DNA of 57,711 nucleotides from Flavobacteriales bacterium UBA972 (GCA_002292855.1 DBBY01000011.1:33659-91369), one strand, 5' to 3'. Positions 43,347 to 51,434 are shown, counted from the stretch's first letter. Numbers and translations are program-made. The notes: generated by a model not told the origin, from the letters alone.

Positions 43347-46118
43347 CTAGAGAACCCGCAGGGTGATTTCGTCCAAAAATAGAAACGAGGCTCCGCCTTT
43401 GCCGGGATGCCATTCCGGCATGCTGCCTGGGTTTACTAGGCTAATGGTGACTGAGGTTAGTTCGCTCTTTTTGCGAGACTTTAATACCACAAGGCTTCGC
43501 AGAATGGTACTGGGCTCCTCAGAAAGCGCCCTGGACTGCAGATCAATGCTTCCCGTGCTGCTCTGTCCATTGGCAAAATGGGCCACGACTTCGATGCTAC
43601 TGGGCAGGGCAATCCATGACTTGATGTCTTTGAGTAAGCCAATTTCAACCTCGATCTCTTTGCCAGCTCTCTTGGTGCTGCTGCGCAGTTCGACGACCAG
43701 GTCCTCGCCTTGAACGCCGGTCCATTCGCCCTTGCGCCAATCCACGTCGCCCAGCACGCCGTCTACAATACTTGCGGAACCGGGATTATACTGTGGGTTT
43801 GGATTCCCTGCAGTGATTTGGGCCGTCCAGTCGTTGGGTTTTTTGGTACTCAGCGCCACCGAGCGATGCTGCGTCAGTCCGTCGCCGCGCTCCAATCGGC
43901 GGCTTTCGCTGAGGGTTTCTTCTACCCCGTCGATCCAGGCGGTGGTTTCGGTCTCAAAGCGCCGGGCAACGCGGATTCTCGGAGCAGGCCTGATTTCGCC
44001 GACAATAAAATGCTCCACGTTGTGGTAGGGGCTCAATTTTAAAGCGGATTCCGCATGATGCATCGCAAGGGATTGGGATTGGATCAGATCGTCGTGATCC
44101 AAAAAACTCCGCGCGAGCACCTGGCGAGGGTTGTTGGAGTGCTCGTAGCCCTTGAAGAATGCGCCGCTCCCGACCCGCTTCAAGTCGGTATGGAGCCCTG
44201 TGGCGCGAAGCTCCACGCGATCCCAGTGCATCGCACCGAGCGCATACCGCGCCTCGCCGGGCACCAAGGGATAGATTCCCCAAGAACTCATTACGTACCA
44301 CGCCGACATTTGGCCGCAGTCTTCGTTGCCTTGGTAGCCGTCGGGCTGGTCGCTGTACATGGTCTCGAGGATCTCGCGAATCCGGTCCTGACCTTTGTCG
44401 GGGCGTTCCGTGGCCGCGTACAACCAAGCTATGTGGTGGGAGGGTTCGTTGCCGTGGGCATACTGGCCAATCAAACCAGTAATGTCTGCTTGTTCGCGCC
44501 CGACGGTGGCAGAAGGAGCCGCAAAGAGCGCGTCCAATTGGCCTTCAAGCGTGCGGCCTTGTACAGCGAGCATCCGCTGCCAGCGAGCCAAATCGTGCAC
44601 TGGGGCAAAGCTGTACTGCCATGCGTTGGCCTCCGTGTAGTGGCTGTTCACCTCGCGCGGCTCAAAGCGCGCCATAAAGTCTCCGTTGTCGCGCGGACGC
44701 ATCAATCCCGTCTCTGGGTCAAGCAAGCTGACCCAGCCCTGGCTGCGCCGCCAAAACTGCTCGGCGATGTCACCTCGCCCCAGCCGTGCTGCGGTCCAGG
44801 CAATCGTCGCGTCGTCGTAGCTGTACTCCAGCGTCTTCGAAACACTTTCGGACTCGTCCTGAATGCTCAGATAGCCGTTGGTACGGTAGGTTGGAATTCC
44901 GAATACCGGCGTCTGCGCCGTGGCCACCATCGCCTTGAGCAGGCGCTCGGAGTCCATTTCGTAGCCTTTAGCTTGAGCGTCGGCCAGCACGCTCACGCTG
45001 TGGTAGGCAATCATGCAGTCAGTCTCGTTTGCCGCCAATTCCCAGACCGGCAGCCTGCCCGACTGGTCAAAATGGTCGAGCATCGTGGCGATGAAGTCCC
45101 GGGTGCGCTCGGGCTGAATCAATGCGTAGAGCGGATGCGCCGTTCGGTAGGTGTCCCAGAGCGAGAACACTGTGTAGTGCGCGTGGTCCTCGTCGCTGTG
45201 AATGCGTCCGTCCATGCCGCGGTAGCGCCCGTCCGCGTCGCTCCACAGGTTCGGAACACTAAACGCGTGGTAGAGCGCCGTGGCATAAATGCGTTTTTGG
45301 GCCGCGGAACCGCCCGTGACCTGCGCCCGATCCAATTCCGCTTGCCACAACGTGCTGCTGCGAGCTGCACAGCCCTCAAAATTCCGCGACGAAGCCAGGG
45401 TTGCGCGAAGGTTCCGCTGCGCACCTTGGCCGTCGGTTCCAGAAAAGCCAACCGCTAATTCTGCGCTGCGCGAGGGCAACGAAATCCGAACGTGCAGCGA
45501 ATCCACAATGTCAACGGTCGCACCGACGGGCAAGAGCACCGCGAGGTAGGCATGCTGCTCCTTGGCCCAGCCTTGGCTAACGCGCTTCAAATGAAGTACC
45601 GATCCCTCGAGGCGCGCCGAAGCCCGAAGCACCCGATCTCGGTAGTTCAAATCAATCCAGAGTTCGGGGGATTGATCTTCGGCATACTGGTACCGATGAA
45701 ACCCTCCGCGTTCCGCGGCGGTGAATTCTGCCTGTGTTCCGTTAGTAAGGCGAACGGAGTAGGTGCCCGCGCTGGCGCGCTCGCTGCTTTTATCGAATGC
45801 CACGGGAGAATCCGCAAAGGGTCCGCCCCAAGGCTTGAATAAAAAATCGCCGTAGTCGCCAACGCCAGTCCCGCTCAAGTGGGTGTGGCTGAAACCCCAG
45901 ACGGTGCTGTCGGTGAAGTGGTATCCGCTGCAGCCGTCCCAGCCCTCGCGGCGCGTGTCGGGACCGATTTGAACCATACCAAACGGCGCCGTGGCGGCGG
46001 GGTGGGTATGTCCGTGGCCGCCGGTACCAATAAATGGATCAATATGGCTCACCGAAATCTGTGAAAAAGCGGATAGGGAAAGTCCGGCAAAGGCCCCCAA
46101 AAGGAAGTGCTTGGTCAT
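43347..46118 (-). CDS. GH92 family alpha-mannosidase, exported
   Basis: 923 residues from ATG 46118 with a signal peptide (about 1-20). GH92 enzymes are calcium-dependent exo-alpha-mannosidases. Family marks are DPFIGTGGHGHTHPAATAPFG, FSHTHLSGTGVGDYGD, LPVWELAANETDCMIAYHS, GNEPSHHIAWLY and GNEDCGQMSAWYVMSSWGIYP, which contains the catalytic acid segment. The linkage preference (1,2 or 1,3 or 1,6) is not readable. No type IX sorting domain is seen, so the enzyme is probably periplasmic. The frame continues upstream to 46196 but overlaps trmD. Confidence 0.93.
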   Translation of the reverse strand: MTKHFLLGAFAGLSLSAFSQISVSHIDPFIGTGGHGHTHPAATAPFGMVQIGPDTRREGWDGCSGYHFTDSTVWGFSHTHLSGTGVGDYGDFLFKPWGGPFADSPVAFDKSSERASAGTYSVRLTNGTQAEFTAAERGGFHRYQYAEDQSPELWIDLNYRDRVLRASARLEGSVLHLKRVSQGWAKEQHAYLAVLLPVGATVDIVDSLHVRISLPSRSAELAVGFSGTDGQGAQRNLRATLASSRNFEGCAARSSTLWQAELDRAQVTGGSAAQKRIYATALYHAFSVPNLWSDADGRYRGMDGRIHSDEDHAHYTVFSLWDTYRTAHPLYALIQPERTRDFIATMLDHFDQSGRLPVWELAANETDCMIAYHSVSVLADAQAKGYEMDSERLLKAMVATAQTPVFGIPTYRTNGYLSIQDESESVSKTLEYSYDDATIAWTAARLGRGDIAEQFWRRSQGWVSLLDPETGLMRPRDNGDFMARFEPREVNSHYTEANAWQYSFAPVHDLARWQRMLAVQGRTLEGQLDALFAAPSATVGREQADITGLIGQYAHGNEPSHHIAWLYAATERPDKGQDRIREILETMYSDQPDGYQGNEDCGQMSAWYVMSSWGIYPLVPGEARYALGAMHWDRVELRATGLHTDLKRVGSGAFFKGYEHSNNPRQVLARSFLDHDDLIQSQSLAMHHAESALKLSPYHNVEHFIVGEIRPAPRIRVARRFETETTAWIDGVEETLSESRRLERGDGLTQHRSVALSTKKPNDWTAQITAGNPNPQYNPGSASIVDGVLGDVDWRKGEWTGVQGEDLVVELRSSTKRAGKEIEVEIGLLKDIKSWIALPSSIEVVAHFANGQSSTGSIDLQSRALSEEPSTILRSLVVLKSRKKSELTSVTISLVNPGSMPEWHPGKGGASFLFLDEITLRVL

Positions 46119-46122
46119 GACC

Positions 46123-46130
46123 CTAAGATA
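46123..46130 (-). promoter_or_regulatory. Candidate -7 box (TATCTTAG) for GH92-CotH
   Basis: On the minus strand TATCTTAG, five of six positions, ends 4 bases before ATG 46118, in the 14-base gap after trmD. Confidence 0.4.
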
Positions 46131-46132
46131 GC

Positions 46133-46810
46133 CTACTCCCCCAGAAGGTCGGGCCGTCGCTCTCGGGTGCGGCTCAAAGCCTGTTCGCTGCGCCATTGCT
46201 CGATGAGGGCAAAGTTCCCCGAGGTCAGCACCTCCGGAACCTTCATGCCGCGAAATTCGGCCGGGCGCGTGTACACCGGCGGCGCCAGTAAATTGTCTTG
46301 AAAGGAGTCCGTTAGGGCAGAGGTCTCGTCGTTGAGCACGCCCGGTATCAATCGTATCAGTGCATCGGCAATTACGGCTGCGGCCAATTCTCCTCCGCTT
46401 AAAACGTAGTCCCCAATGGAAATTTCGTGGGTAATGAGCTTGTCGCGCACCCGCTGGTCAATTCCCTTGTAGTGTCCGCAAACCAAGAGCAAATTTTTGA
46501 ACGAAGACATGCGGTTGGCCATCGGCTGGTCCAAGGTTTGCCCGTCAGGGGAGGTGTAGACCACTGCATCGTAGTCGCGCTCGGCCAAAAGGCCCTCGAT
46601 GCACTCAAAAAGGGGTTCGGCCTTGATCACCATGCCGGCACCCCCGCCAAAGGCGTAGTCGTCGACCTGCTTGTGCTTGCCGCTGCCAAATTCGCGGAGG
46701 TCGTGCAAATGAACTTCGACCAGGCCCTTGGTTTGCGCCCGCTTTAGAATAGAAGCTTCAAAAGGGCTGCTAATCAGCTCCGGCAGAAGCGTTACAATGT
46801 CAATACGCAC
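46133..46810 (-). CDS. trmD: tRNA (guanine-N1)-methyltransferase TrmD
   Basis: 225 residues from a GTG start. It methylates G37 of tRNAs reading CNN-type codons, using S-adenosylmethionine bound in a trefoil knot. Knot motifs are VCGHYKGIDQRV (about 110-121) and SIGDYVLSGGELA (131-143), and the N-terminus RIDIVTLLPELISSPF is standard. The usual rimM, rplS and rpsP partners are absent. It lies 3 bases after a 2OG-Fe oxygenase gene and 14 before a GH92 gene, an unusual mix. Confidence 0.96.
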   Translation of the reverse strand: MRIDIVTLLPELISSPFEASILKRAQTKGLVEVHLHDLREFGSGKHKQVDDYAFGGGAGMVIKAEPLFECIEGLLAERDYDAVVYTSPDGQTLDQPMANRMSSFKNLLLVCGHYKGIDQRVRDKLITHEISIGDYVLSGGELAAAVIADALIRLIPGVLNDETSALTDSFQDNLLAPPVYTRPAEFRGMKVPEVLTSGNFALIEQWRSEQALSRTRERRPDLLGE

Positions 46811-46813
46811 CGC

Positions 46814-47743
46814 TTAGGCTAGTCCGATTTCTACTAGGCGCTCGTGCAGGTAGGCGCCCGCAGTGATGTCGCTGAAAGCCTTTGGGCGCTCTGCGCTGAT
46901 GCAGTGCTCGAGGCAGTTTAGGGGCATGTCCTCTTTGGGGTGCACAAAAAACGGCATAGAATAGCGCGGCAGATGACGCTTTTCTAATGTCGGATTCACC
47001 ACGCGGTGGGTCGTGCTCGACAGCATTCCGTTGGTCAATCGCTGCAGCATGTCGCCTACATTGATTACTAAGGCGTCGTTGGTGACGTGAATCGGAACCC
47101 ATTTTTGCTCAGAAACCACTTCTAATCCCTCTGCGGATGCGCCCATGAGCAGGGTAATTAGGTTGATGTCTTCGTGCGCCGCAGCGCGAATTCCGTCTTC
47201 GGGAAGCTCGGGCTGGGCAGGGTAGTGTATGGCTCTAAAAATCGAATGACCTGAGGCCAAGGCTTCGCTAAAGAATTCACGGTCCAATCCAATGTGCAGG
47301 GCCACTGCCTTCATGAGTTCGTTGCCTATGGATTCCAATTTGCGGTAGGACTCGCTAATTACTTCGTCAAGTCCCTGAACCTGAGTGCCGACCAAGAGGT
47401 TGGGCATGAGTCCGCGTTCTGCCGCATTCATTGGGCCCCATTGGTAGAATTCCTTGAGGTCGGCCGACGTTTCGCCCTTGGCATGCTCTACTTTAAAGGG
47501 GGTGAATCCGCGCTGACCCTTGGCGCCATGCTTTACAAAGGTGTTCTTAATGGGCTCCGGAAGTTCAAAGAATTGCTGCACGGCCGAGTAGAGGTTTTCT
47601 CGCTCTTGGGCAGTAAATCCGTGGTCCTCAATAGCGGCGAATCCGAGGCTGCGGAATGCCTGACCCAGGGACTCCGAAAAGGCAATTTGGTCCGCTGGAC
47701 TGCCTTGAGTCCATTGGCGTAGCGAAAGGGTTGGAAGTTGCAT
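46814..47743 (-). CDS. 2-oxoglutarate/Fe(II)-dependent oxygenase, isopenicillin-N-synthase-like
   Basis: 309 residues. The iron triad is H190, D192 (AAHEDINLITLL) and H246 (STTHRVVNP), and the 2-oxoglutarate salt-bridge pair is R260 and S262 (RYSMPFF). The N-terminal DIOX_N part has AFRSLGFAAIEDHGF. This matches the IPNS-like, plant-type dioxygenase family; bacterial members include ethylene-forming enzymes and small-molecule hydroxylases. The substrate is unknown. First gene of the minus run to trmD, GH92 and CotH. A perfect TATCTTTG box ends 4 bases before its ATG. Confidence 0.9.
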   Translation of the reverse strand: MQLPTLSLRQWTQGSPADQIAFSESLGQAFRSLGFAAIEDHGFTAQERENLYSAVQQFFELPEPIKNTFVKHGAKGQRGFTPFKVEHAKGETSADLKEFYQWGPMNAAERGLMPNLLVGTQVQGLDEVISESYRKLESIGNELMKAVALHIGLDREFFSEALASGHSIFRAIHYPAQPELPEDGIRAAAHEDINLITLLMGASAEGLEVVSEQKWVPIHVTNDALVINVGDMLQRLTNGMLSSTTHRVVNPTLEKRHLPRYSMPFFVHPKEDMPLNCLEHCISAERPKAFSDITAGAYLHERLVEIGLA

Positions 47744-47747
47744 AAAT

Positions 47748-47755
47748 CAAAGATA
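47748..47755 (-). promoter_or_regulatory. -7 box (TATCTTTG) for the oxygenase-trmD run
   Basis: A perfect TAnnTTTG on the minus strand, ending 4 bases before ATG 47743. No TTG at the -33 spacing was found. Confidence 0.5.
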
Positions 47756-47765
47756 GGACTCGCCG

Positions 47766-47773
47766 TTCCTTTG
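47766..47773 (+). promoter_or_regulatory. Candidate -7 box (TTCCTTTG) for the E1 gene
   Basis: Five of six positions of TAnnTTTG, ending 4 bases before ATG 47778, ten bases from the opposing oxygenase box. Confidence 0.35.
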
Positions 47774-47777
47774 CACT

Positions 47778-49739
47778 ATGAAACACAAACCAAGTCTTGA
47801 ACTCTACCGTTCCCTGTTTCTCCCCCGCGCGGTCGAGGAGCGCATGCTCATAGCCCTGCGTCAGGGTCGCATTTCTAAGTGGTTTTCGAGCTACGGTCAA
47901 GAAGCCGTAAGCGTTGGTACCACTTTAGCAATGCACGAAGATGAATGGATTTGTACCATGCATCGAAACCTCGGGGTATTCACGGCGCGGAACCTGCCCT
48001 TAGTCAAGCTTTTTGCGCAGTTTCAGGGTAGGGCCAGCGGCTATACCAAGGGCCGTGATCGTTCCTTTCATTTTGGGACCCGCGAGCACCGAATTTTTGG
48101 CATGATTTCGCACCTCGGCGCACAGCTTGGCGTAGCCGACGGCCTCGCCCTTGCGCGGAGCATTCGCGGAGAAGGTAAATGCGTCCTAGTTTTTACCGGC
48201 GATGGCGGTGCCTCCGAGGGTGATTTTCATGAGGCCTTGAACGTGGCCGCTGTATGGAAGCTGCCGGTGTTAATGGTGGTTGAAAACAACCAATGGGGCC
48301 TGTCTACTCCGTCCCGCGAACAGTTTGTTTTTGATTCGTTTGCCGTGAAGGGTCCGGCCTATGGAATGGAATCGCATTCTATCGACGGGAACGACCTTGA
48401 TTTGGTCCTCAAAACATCGCGCGAACTGACGCAATCCATACGAGAAAATCCCCGTCCCATTTTGCTGGAGTGCATGACCTTTAGGGTGCGCGGCCACGAG
48501 GAGGCTTCGGGAACGAAATATTACCCCGAGGGCCTGATTGAGTCTTGGCAATCCAAGGATCCTATTCTGCGCTACCGAACCAGCATTTTAAAGGCATCGG
48601 TGGCTTCAGAAGAAGAGGTTAAGGCCCTTGAAGAAGAGCTCGCTGCACAGGTTTTGGAGTCGCTTAATTTGGCGCTCGAGGAACCAAAACCCCACTACGA
48701 CGAGCAGGCTGAGCTTGCTGACGTCTATGCTCCCGTTGACTCTGAGCCAAGCCATGAGGTTGCTCCCGAATCAAGCCGCAAGCTCCGCCTTATTGATGCC
48801 ATCAACGAGGCCTTGGGCCAGGCTCTGGAGCGGCACGATAATTTGGTCTTTATGGGCCAAGATATTGCGGAGTATGGCGGTGTTTTTAAGGCCACTGACG
48901 GCTTGCTGGAGCGCTTTGGAGCCGCTAGAATTCGCAATACTCCGCTCTGCGAATCGGCTATTGTAGGAGCAGGGGTGGGCTTATCGGTTGAGGGCTTTAA
49001 GTCCATGGTCGAAATGCAGTTTAGCGATTTTGTCACTGAGGCCATGACGCAGATTTGCAACCAGGCAGCCAAACTTCACTACCGCTGGGGTCAGTCGGTC
49101 GATATGGTGCTGCGCATGCCTACGGGTGCTGGCATGGCTGCTGGGCCATTCCATAGTCAGTCCACAGAGGCTTGGTTTGCCCGAGTTCCGGGGCTCAAGG
49201 TGGTCTATCCTTCAACACCTGCCCAAGCAAAGGGCCTGCTGCTTCGCGCCTTTGAAGACCCCAATCCCGTATTGTTTTTTGAACACAAAAACCTTTATCG
49301 CTCCTTTGAAGAAGAAGTTCCTGAGGAATACTATACCCTGCCCTTGGACCGTGCGGTGCTGGTACAACCGGGCGAAGATCTCACGGTGATTGCCTACGGT
49401 TCCGCAATTCATTGGGTTCAGGATTGGATGCAAGCAAATCCAGGTACCTCGATAGAACTCATTGATTTGGTTTCGCTACGCCCTGTGGATTGGAATACCT
49501 TAGAAAAGTCCGTGCGCAAAACAAACCGATGTCTGGTGGTACAAGAGGACACTTTTTTAGGCAGCATCGGTAGTTCTATTGCATCCGAAATTCAGCAGCG
49601 TTGCTTTGCGGTCTTGGATGCGCCGGTTTCGGTGCTTTCAAGTTCTGATACGCCCATTCCTTTTGCGGCGGAACTTGAGCGGGGTTTTCTGCCGCAGGAA
49701 CGGCTTGATTCAGCGTTCAAGAGCATTCTGAATTACTAG
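47778..49739 (+). CDS. 2-oxoacid dehydrogenase E1, alpha and beta subunits fused
   Basis: 653 residues. The alpha part (about 1-330) has the thiamine-diphosphate motif GDGGASEGDFHEALNVA ending in VVENN (141-171). The beta part (about 338-653) has LIDAINEALGQALERHDN, MGQDIAEYGGVFKATDGL and FHSQSTEAWFARVPGLKVV. Such fused E1 enzymes in Bacteroidota are usually called branched-chain (2-oxoisovalerate) dehydrogenase E1; pyruvate is a possible substrate. E2 and E3 are not adjacent. Starts 34 bases from the divergent oxygenase gene. Confidence 0.93.
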   Translation: MKHKPSLELYRSLFLPRAVEERMLIALRQGRISKWFSSYGQEAVSVGTTLAMHEDEWICTMHRNLGVFTARNLPLVKLFAQFQGRASGYTKGRDRSFHFGTREHRIFGMISHLGAQLGVADGLALARSIRGEGKCVLVFTGDGGASEGDFHEALNVAAVWKLPVLMVVENNQWGLSTPSREQFVFDSFAVKGPAYGMESHSIDGNDLDLVLKTSRELTQSIRENPRPILLECMTFRVRGHEEASGTKYYPEGLIESWQSKDPILRYRTSILKASVASEEEVKALEEELAAQVLESLNLALEEPKPHYDEQAELADVYAPVDSEPSHEVAPESSRKLRLIDAINEALGQALERHDNLVFMGQDIAEYGGVFKATDGLLERFGAARIRNTPLCESAIVGAGVGLSVEGFKSMVEMQFSDFVTEAMTQICNQAAKLHYRWGQSVDMVLRMPTGAGMAAGPFHSQSTEAWFARVPGLKVVYPSTPAQAKGLLLRAFEDPNPVLFFEHKNLYRSFEEEVPEEYYTLPLDRAVLVQPGEDLTVIAYGSAIHWVQDWMQANPGTSIELIDLVSLRPVDWNTLEKSVRKTNRCLVVQEDTFLGSIGSSIASEIQQRCFAVLDAPVSVLSSSDTPIPFAAELERGFLPQERLDSAFKSILNY

Positions 49740-49752
49740 TAAATTTTTCTGC

Positions 49753-49784
49753 TTGTTTTTGCCCATTAGTTGGCATTATATTTG
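49753..49784 (+). promoter_or_regulatory. Bacteroidota-type promoter, TTG-N21-TATATTTG
   Basis: TTG at 49753-49755 and TATATTTG at 49777-49784 fit the known -33/-7 spacing of 19-21. Transcription would start near 49790, giving a roughly 30-base AT-rich leader before the 72-residue ORF. Confidence 0.75.
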
Positions 49785-49820
49785 CACCAATTAAACTATA
49801 ATTTAAATCATTTAAGAAGC

Positions 49821-50039
49821 ATGACTCCATCACAGCTCGTTCAGCACTTTCGCGATAACCAAAACAACAATAAAACCCTTAAGACTACGTTTCGCAATCA
49901 GTTTTTAGGTAAGTTTGACTTTGAGGAACTAGAAGGCCTAATCATCTCTTGCGAGAAGGAGATCGAGAAGCGCGCTCAGGTTGAAATTGACCACCACATT
50001 GCCTGGTTAGAAGCCCAAGGCTACACGGTAACGAAATAG
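49821..50039 (+). CDS. Small helical protein of unknown function, 72 residues
   Basis: From ATG 49821: MTPSQLVQHFRDNQNNNKTL to ...AWLEAQGYTVTK. It is charged and helical, with a likely amphipathic helix (LEGLIISCEKEIEKRAQVEI) and no signal or membrane segment. I do not recognise the family. A well-formed promoter before it and a strong terminator after it mark it as an independent, probably well-expressed, single-gene unit. The upstream frame to 49770 is unlikely because it covers the promoter. Confidence 0.75.
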   Translation: MTPSQLVQHFRDNQNNNKTLKTTFRNQFLGKFDFEELEGLIISCEKEIEKRAQVEIDHHIAWLEAQGYTVTK

Positions 50040-50057
50040 TAGTTTACTACGTATTTG

Positions 50058-50085
50058 AAAAGGAGGCTCACGAGCCTCCTTTTTT
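50058..50085 (+). terminator. Rho-independent terminator after the 72-residue ORF
   Basis: AGGAGGCT-CACG-AGCCTCCT stem (50061-50080) preceded by A residues and followed by T residues on the plus strand. The A run before the stem also gives a T run on the minus strand, so it can act in both directions. Confidence 0.85.
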
Positions 50086-50147
50086 ATGGAATTAAAGTCT
50101 TGAAGTACCCGGTCCCATTCATTGGGCTTAAGACCTTTACTAAAAGC

Positions 50148-50173
50148 AAGAAGCCGCACTTAGGCGGCTTCTT
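50148..50173 (-). terminator. Terminator after tRNA-Val
   Basis: A perfect ten-pair stem (AAGAAGCCGC / GCGGCTTCTT) with a six-base loop, 5 bases beyond the tRNA end on the minus strand, followed there by GCTTTTA. Confidence 0.7.
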
Positions 50174-50178
50174 TGGGG

Positions 50179-50253
50179 TGGGCGAACAGGGATTCGAACC
50201 CCGGACCCTCTGCGTGTAAAGCAGATGCTCTGAACCAGCTGAGCTATTCGCCC
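50179..50253 (-). tRNA. tRNA-Val (anticodon TAC)
   Basis: Reading the minus strand, acceptor GGGCGAA pairs with TTCGCCC; the anticodon loop TTTACAC sits in a CTGCG-type stem and gives anticodon TAC. The T arm has GGTTCGAATCC and the D arm AGCTCAGCTGG. The discriminator is A; CCA is not encoded. 75 bases. Confidence 0.95.
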
Positions 50254-50265
50254 GATTTGGGTTCG

Positions 50266-50295
50266 CAAATATACTTCAAAATAAGCTTTGACCAA
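50266..50295 (-). promoter_or_regulatory. Promoter of tRNA-Val, TTG-N19-TATATTTG
   Basis: On the minus strand TTG (50293-50295) and TATATTTG (50266-50273) are 19 bases apart, the textbook Bacteroidota spacing. The box ends 12 bases before the tRNA. Confidence 0.75.
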
Positions 50296-50299
50296 GTGC

Positions 50300-50662
50300 C
50301 TAGGGCAGAAATTCAGGACCATATCGGAATACGATATGGCAGTTGTCGCGGCCGACCACGTACCAAGCGCTAGCCACAACGGTCCCCGTGGAATCCAGTA
50401 CCGTCGTGCGCAGGCTGTCGCCCTCGGTGCTCAGCGATTGCATGTGGGAGTCGTCGACCACCGCAAAATAAGTTTCGTAGCCCTTGTCTAAAGCAGTAAG
50501 GGTATCTCCCGTGCGCGAATTGACTGTGTATACGGAATCAGGCAGACTGGCTTCAGTCCACACAAAACCAACGCTGCGGAATTCTTCGGTACAGAATACT
50601 CCTTGTTCGCAGCTGGAGACAACAAGGCCAGAGGCCAAAATAGAGGCGGTGTAAATGTTCAT
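50300..50662 (-). CDS. Small lipoprotein of unknown function
   Basis: 120 residues from ATG 50662. The N-terminus has a short basic-poor signal and lipobox (LVVSSC, C18), so a lipid-anchored protein is expected. The rest is a small beta-rich domain (TGDTLTALDKGYETYFAVVD, GTVVASAWYVVGRDNCHIVF) with two more cysteines (after C18: C24 and C107 region) that could form a disulfide. Family not recognised. It lies between msrB and tRNA-Val on the same strand. Confidence 0.65.
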   Translation of the reverse strand: MNIYTASILASGLVVSSCEQGVFCTEEFRSVGFVWTEASLPDSVYTVNSRTGDTLTALDKGYETYFAVVDDSHMQSLSTEGDSLRTTVLDSTGTVVASAWYVVGRDNCHIVFRYGPEFLP

Positions 50663-50704
50663 AACCTTAGGATGCACGATTTGTTATCGAAGTTGCATTC
50701 CTGA

Positions 50705-51190
50705 TTATTTCTTGTCATCGGTAAAATCGAGCGAAGCGCTGTTCACGCAGTACCGAAGCTTCGTTGAAGTCGGACCATCATTGAAAACATGGCCCAAGTG
50801 GCCTCCGCATTGTTTGCACAAAATCTCCGTGCGGACCGTTCCATGGCTGTAGTCGGGCTTCTCAATTACGTTGGATTCGGGACCCTGTTGGTCAAAGCTT
50901 GGCCAACCGCAGTGGGCGTCAAATTTGCGGTCGCTGATAAACAGCGAAGCTCCACAGCCTGCGCAGGTATAGGTTCCTGGCTCAAAATGCTTATCATACT
51001 TGCCGGTACCAGGGTACTCGGTCCCTTTCTGGCGTAGAATTTTGAATTGTTCGGGAGTTAGGATGGATCGCCATTCGGCGTCGGTTCGTTCCACGGCAAA
51101 GGGAGTATTGCTCATTTTAGTAGGGGTATTTTGGCAAGAAGCCATGGTTCCAAAACCTATTAATGCTAAAAGCAGACCAAAAATCCTCAT
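50705..51190 (-). CDS. msrB: Peptide-methionine (R)-S-oxide reductase, lipoprotein form
   Basis: 161 residues from ATG 51190. MsrB reduces methionine-R-sulfoxide. Zinc cysteines C76, C79, C125 and C128 (CAGC, CKQC), the HCGWPSF loop and catalytic C148 in RYCVNSASLDF are present. The N-terminus is a lipoprotein signal (TMASC, C19), so the enzyme is placed outside the cytoplasm, repairing envelope proteins. The frame continues to 51253, into the tRNA-Leu gene, and is rejected there. Follows tRNA-Leu by 34 bases. Confidence 0.95.
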   Translation of the reverse strand: MRIFGLLLALIGFGTMASCQNTPTKMSNTPFAVERTDAEWRSILTPEQFKILRQKGTEYPGTGKYDKHFEPGTYTCAGCGASLFISDRKFDAHCGWPSFDQQGPESNVIEKPDYSHGTVRTEILCKQCGGHLGHVFNDGPTSTKLRYCVNSASLDFTDDKK

Positions 51191-51224
51191 AAGCAGCAAT
51201 ACTGCAATAGTTGGACCAAAAAAG

Positions 51225-51307
51225 TGCCCTGGACTGGACTCGAACCAGCACAAGCATAGCTCACCACCCCCTCAAGATGGCGTGTCTACCAATTTCACCA
51301 CCAGGGC
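51225..51307 (-). tRNA. tRNA-Leu (anticodon GAG)
   Basis: On the minus strand acceptor GCCCTGG pairs with CCAGGGC. Anticodon stem CCATC/GGTGG encloses loop TTGAGGG, anticodon GAG. A long variable arm follows, as in Leu tRNAs, and the T loop is GGTTCGAGTCC. 83 bases, CCA not encoded. Confidence 0.93.
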
Positions 51308-51335
51308 GACACTTTCATGATCAAGAACGTTTTAG

Positions 51336-51408
51336 TGACTCGACTGGGATTCGAACCCAGGACCCATACATTAAAAGTGTATTGCTCTACCAGCTGAGCT
51401 ATCGAGTC
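51336..51408 (-). tRNA. tRNA-Lys (anticodon TTT)
   Basis: On the minus strand acceptor GACTCGA pairs with TCGAGTC. Anticodon stem ATACA/TGTAT encloses CTTTTAA, anticodon TTT. D arm GCTCAGCTGG and T loop GGTTCGAATCC are standard. 73 bases, discriminator A. Confidence 0.95.
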
Positions 51409-51426
51409 GTTTCGCTAACGAGGCTG

Positions 51427-51434
51427 CAAATATA
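51427..51434 (-). promoter_or_regulatory. -7 box (TATATTTG) for tRNA-Lys, tRNA-Leu and msrB
   Basis: A perfect minus-strand TAnnTTTG 18 bases before the tRNA-Lys 5' end. No TTG lies at the usual -33 spacing (a TTTTTG is 11 bases upstream). Confidence 0.5.

Noticed and set aside
44055..45458. 467-residue open frame antisense to the GH92 gene
   Set aside because: The GH92 frame carries many conserved family motifs. The opposite frame is a shadow of GC-rich codons, has no recognisable domain and is Arg/Val/His-rich.
51200..51253. N-terminal extension of msrB into tRNA-Leu
   Set aside because: The extension lies in the tRNA gene, and the lipoprotein signal starts at ATG 51190.
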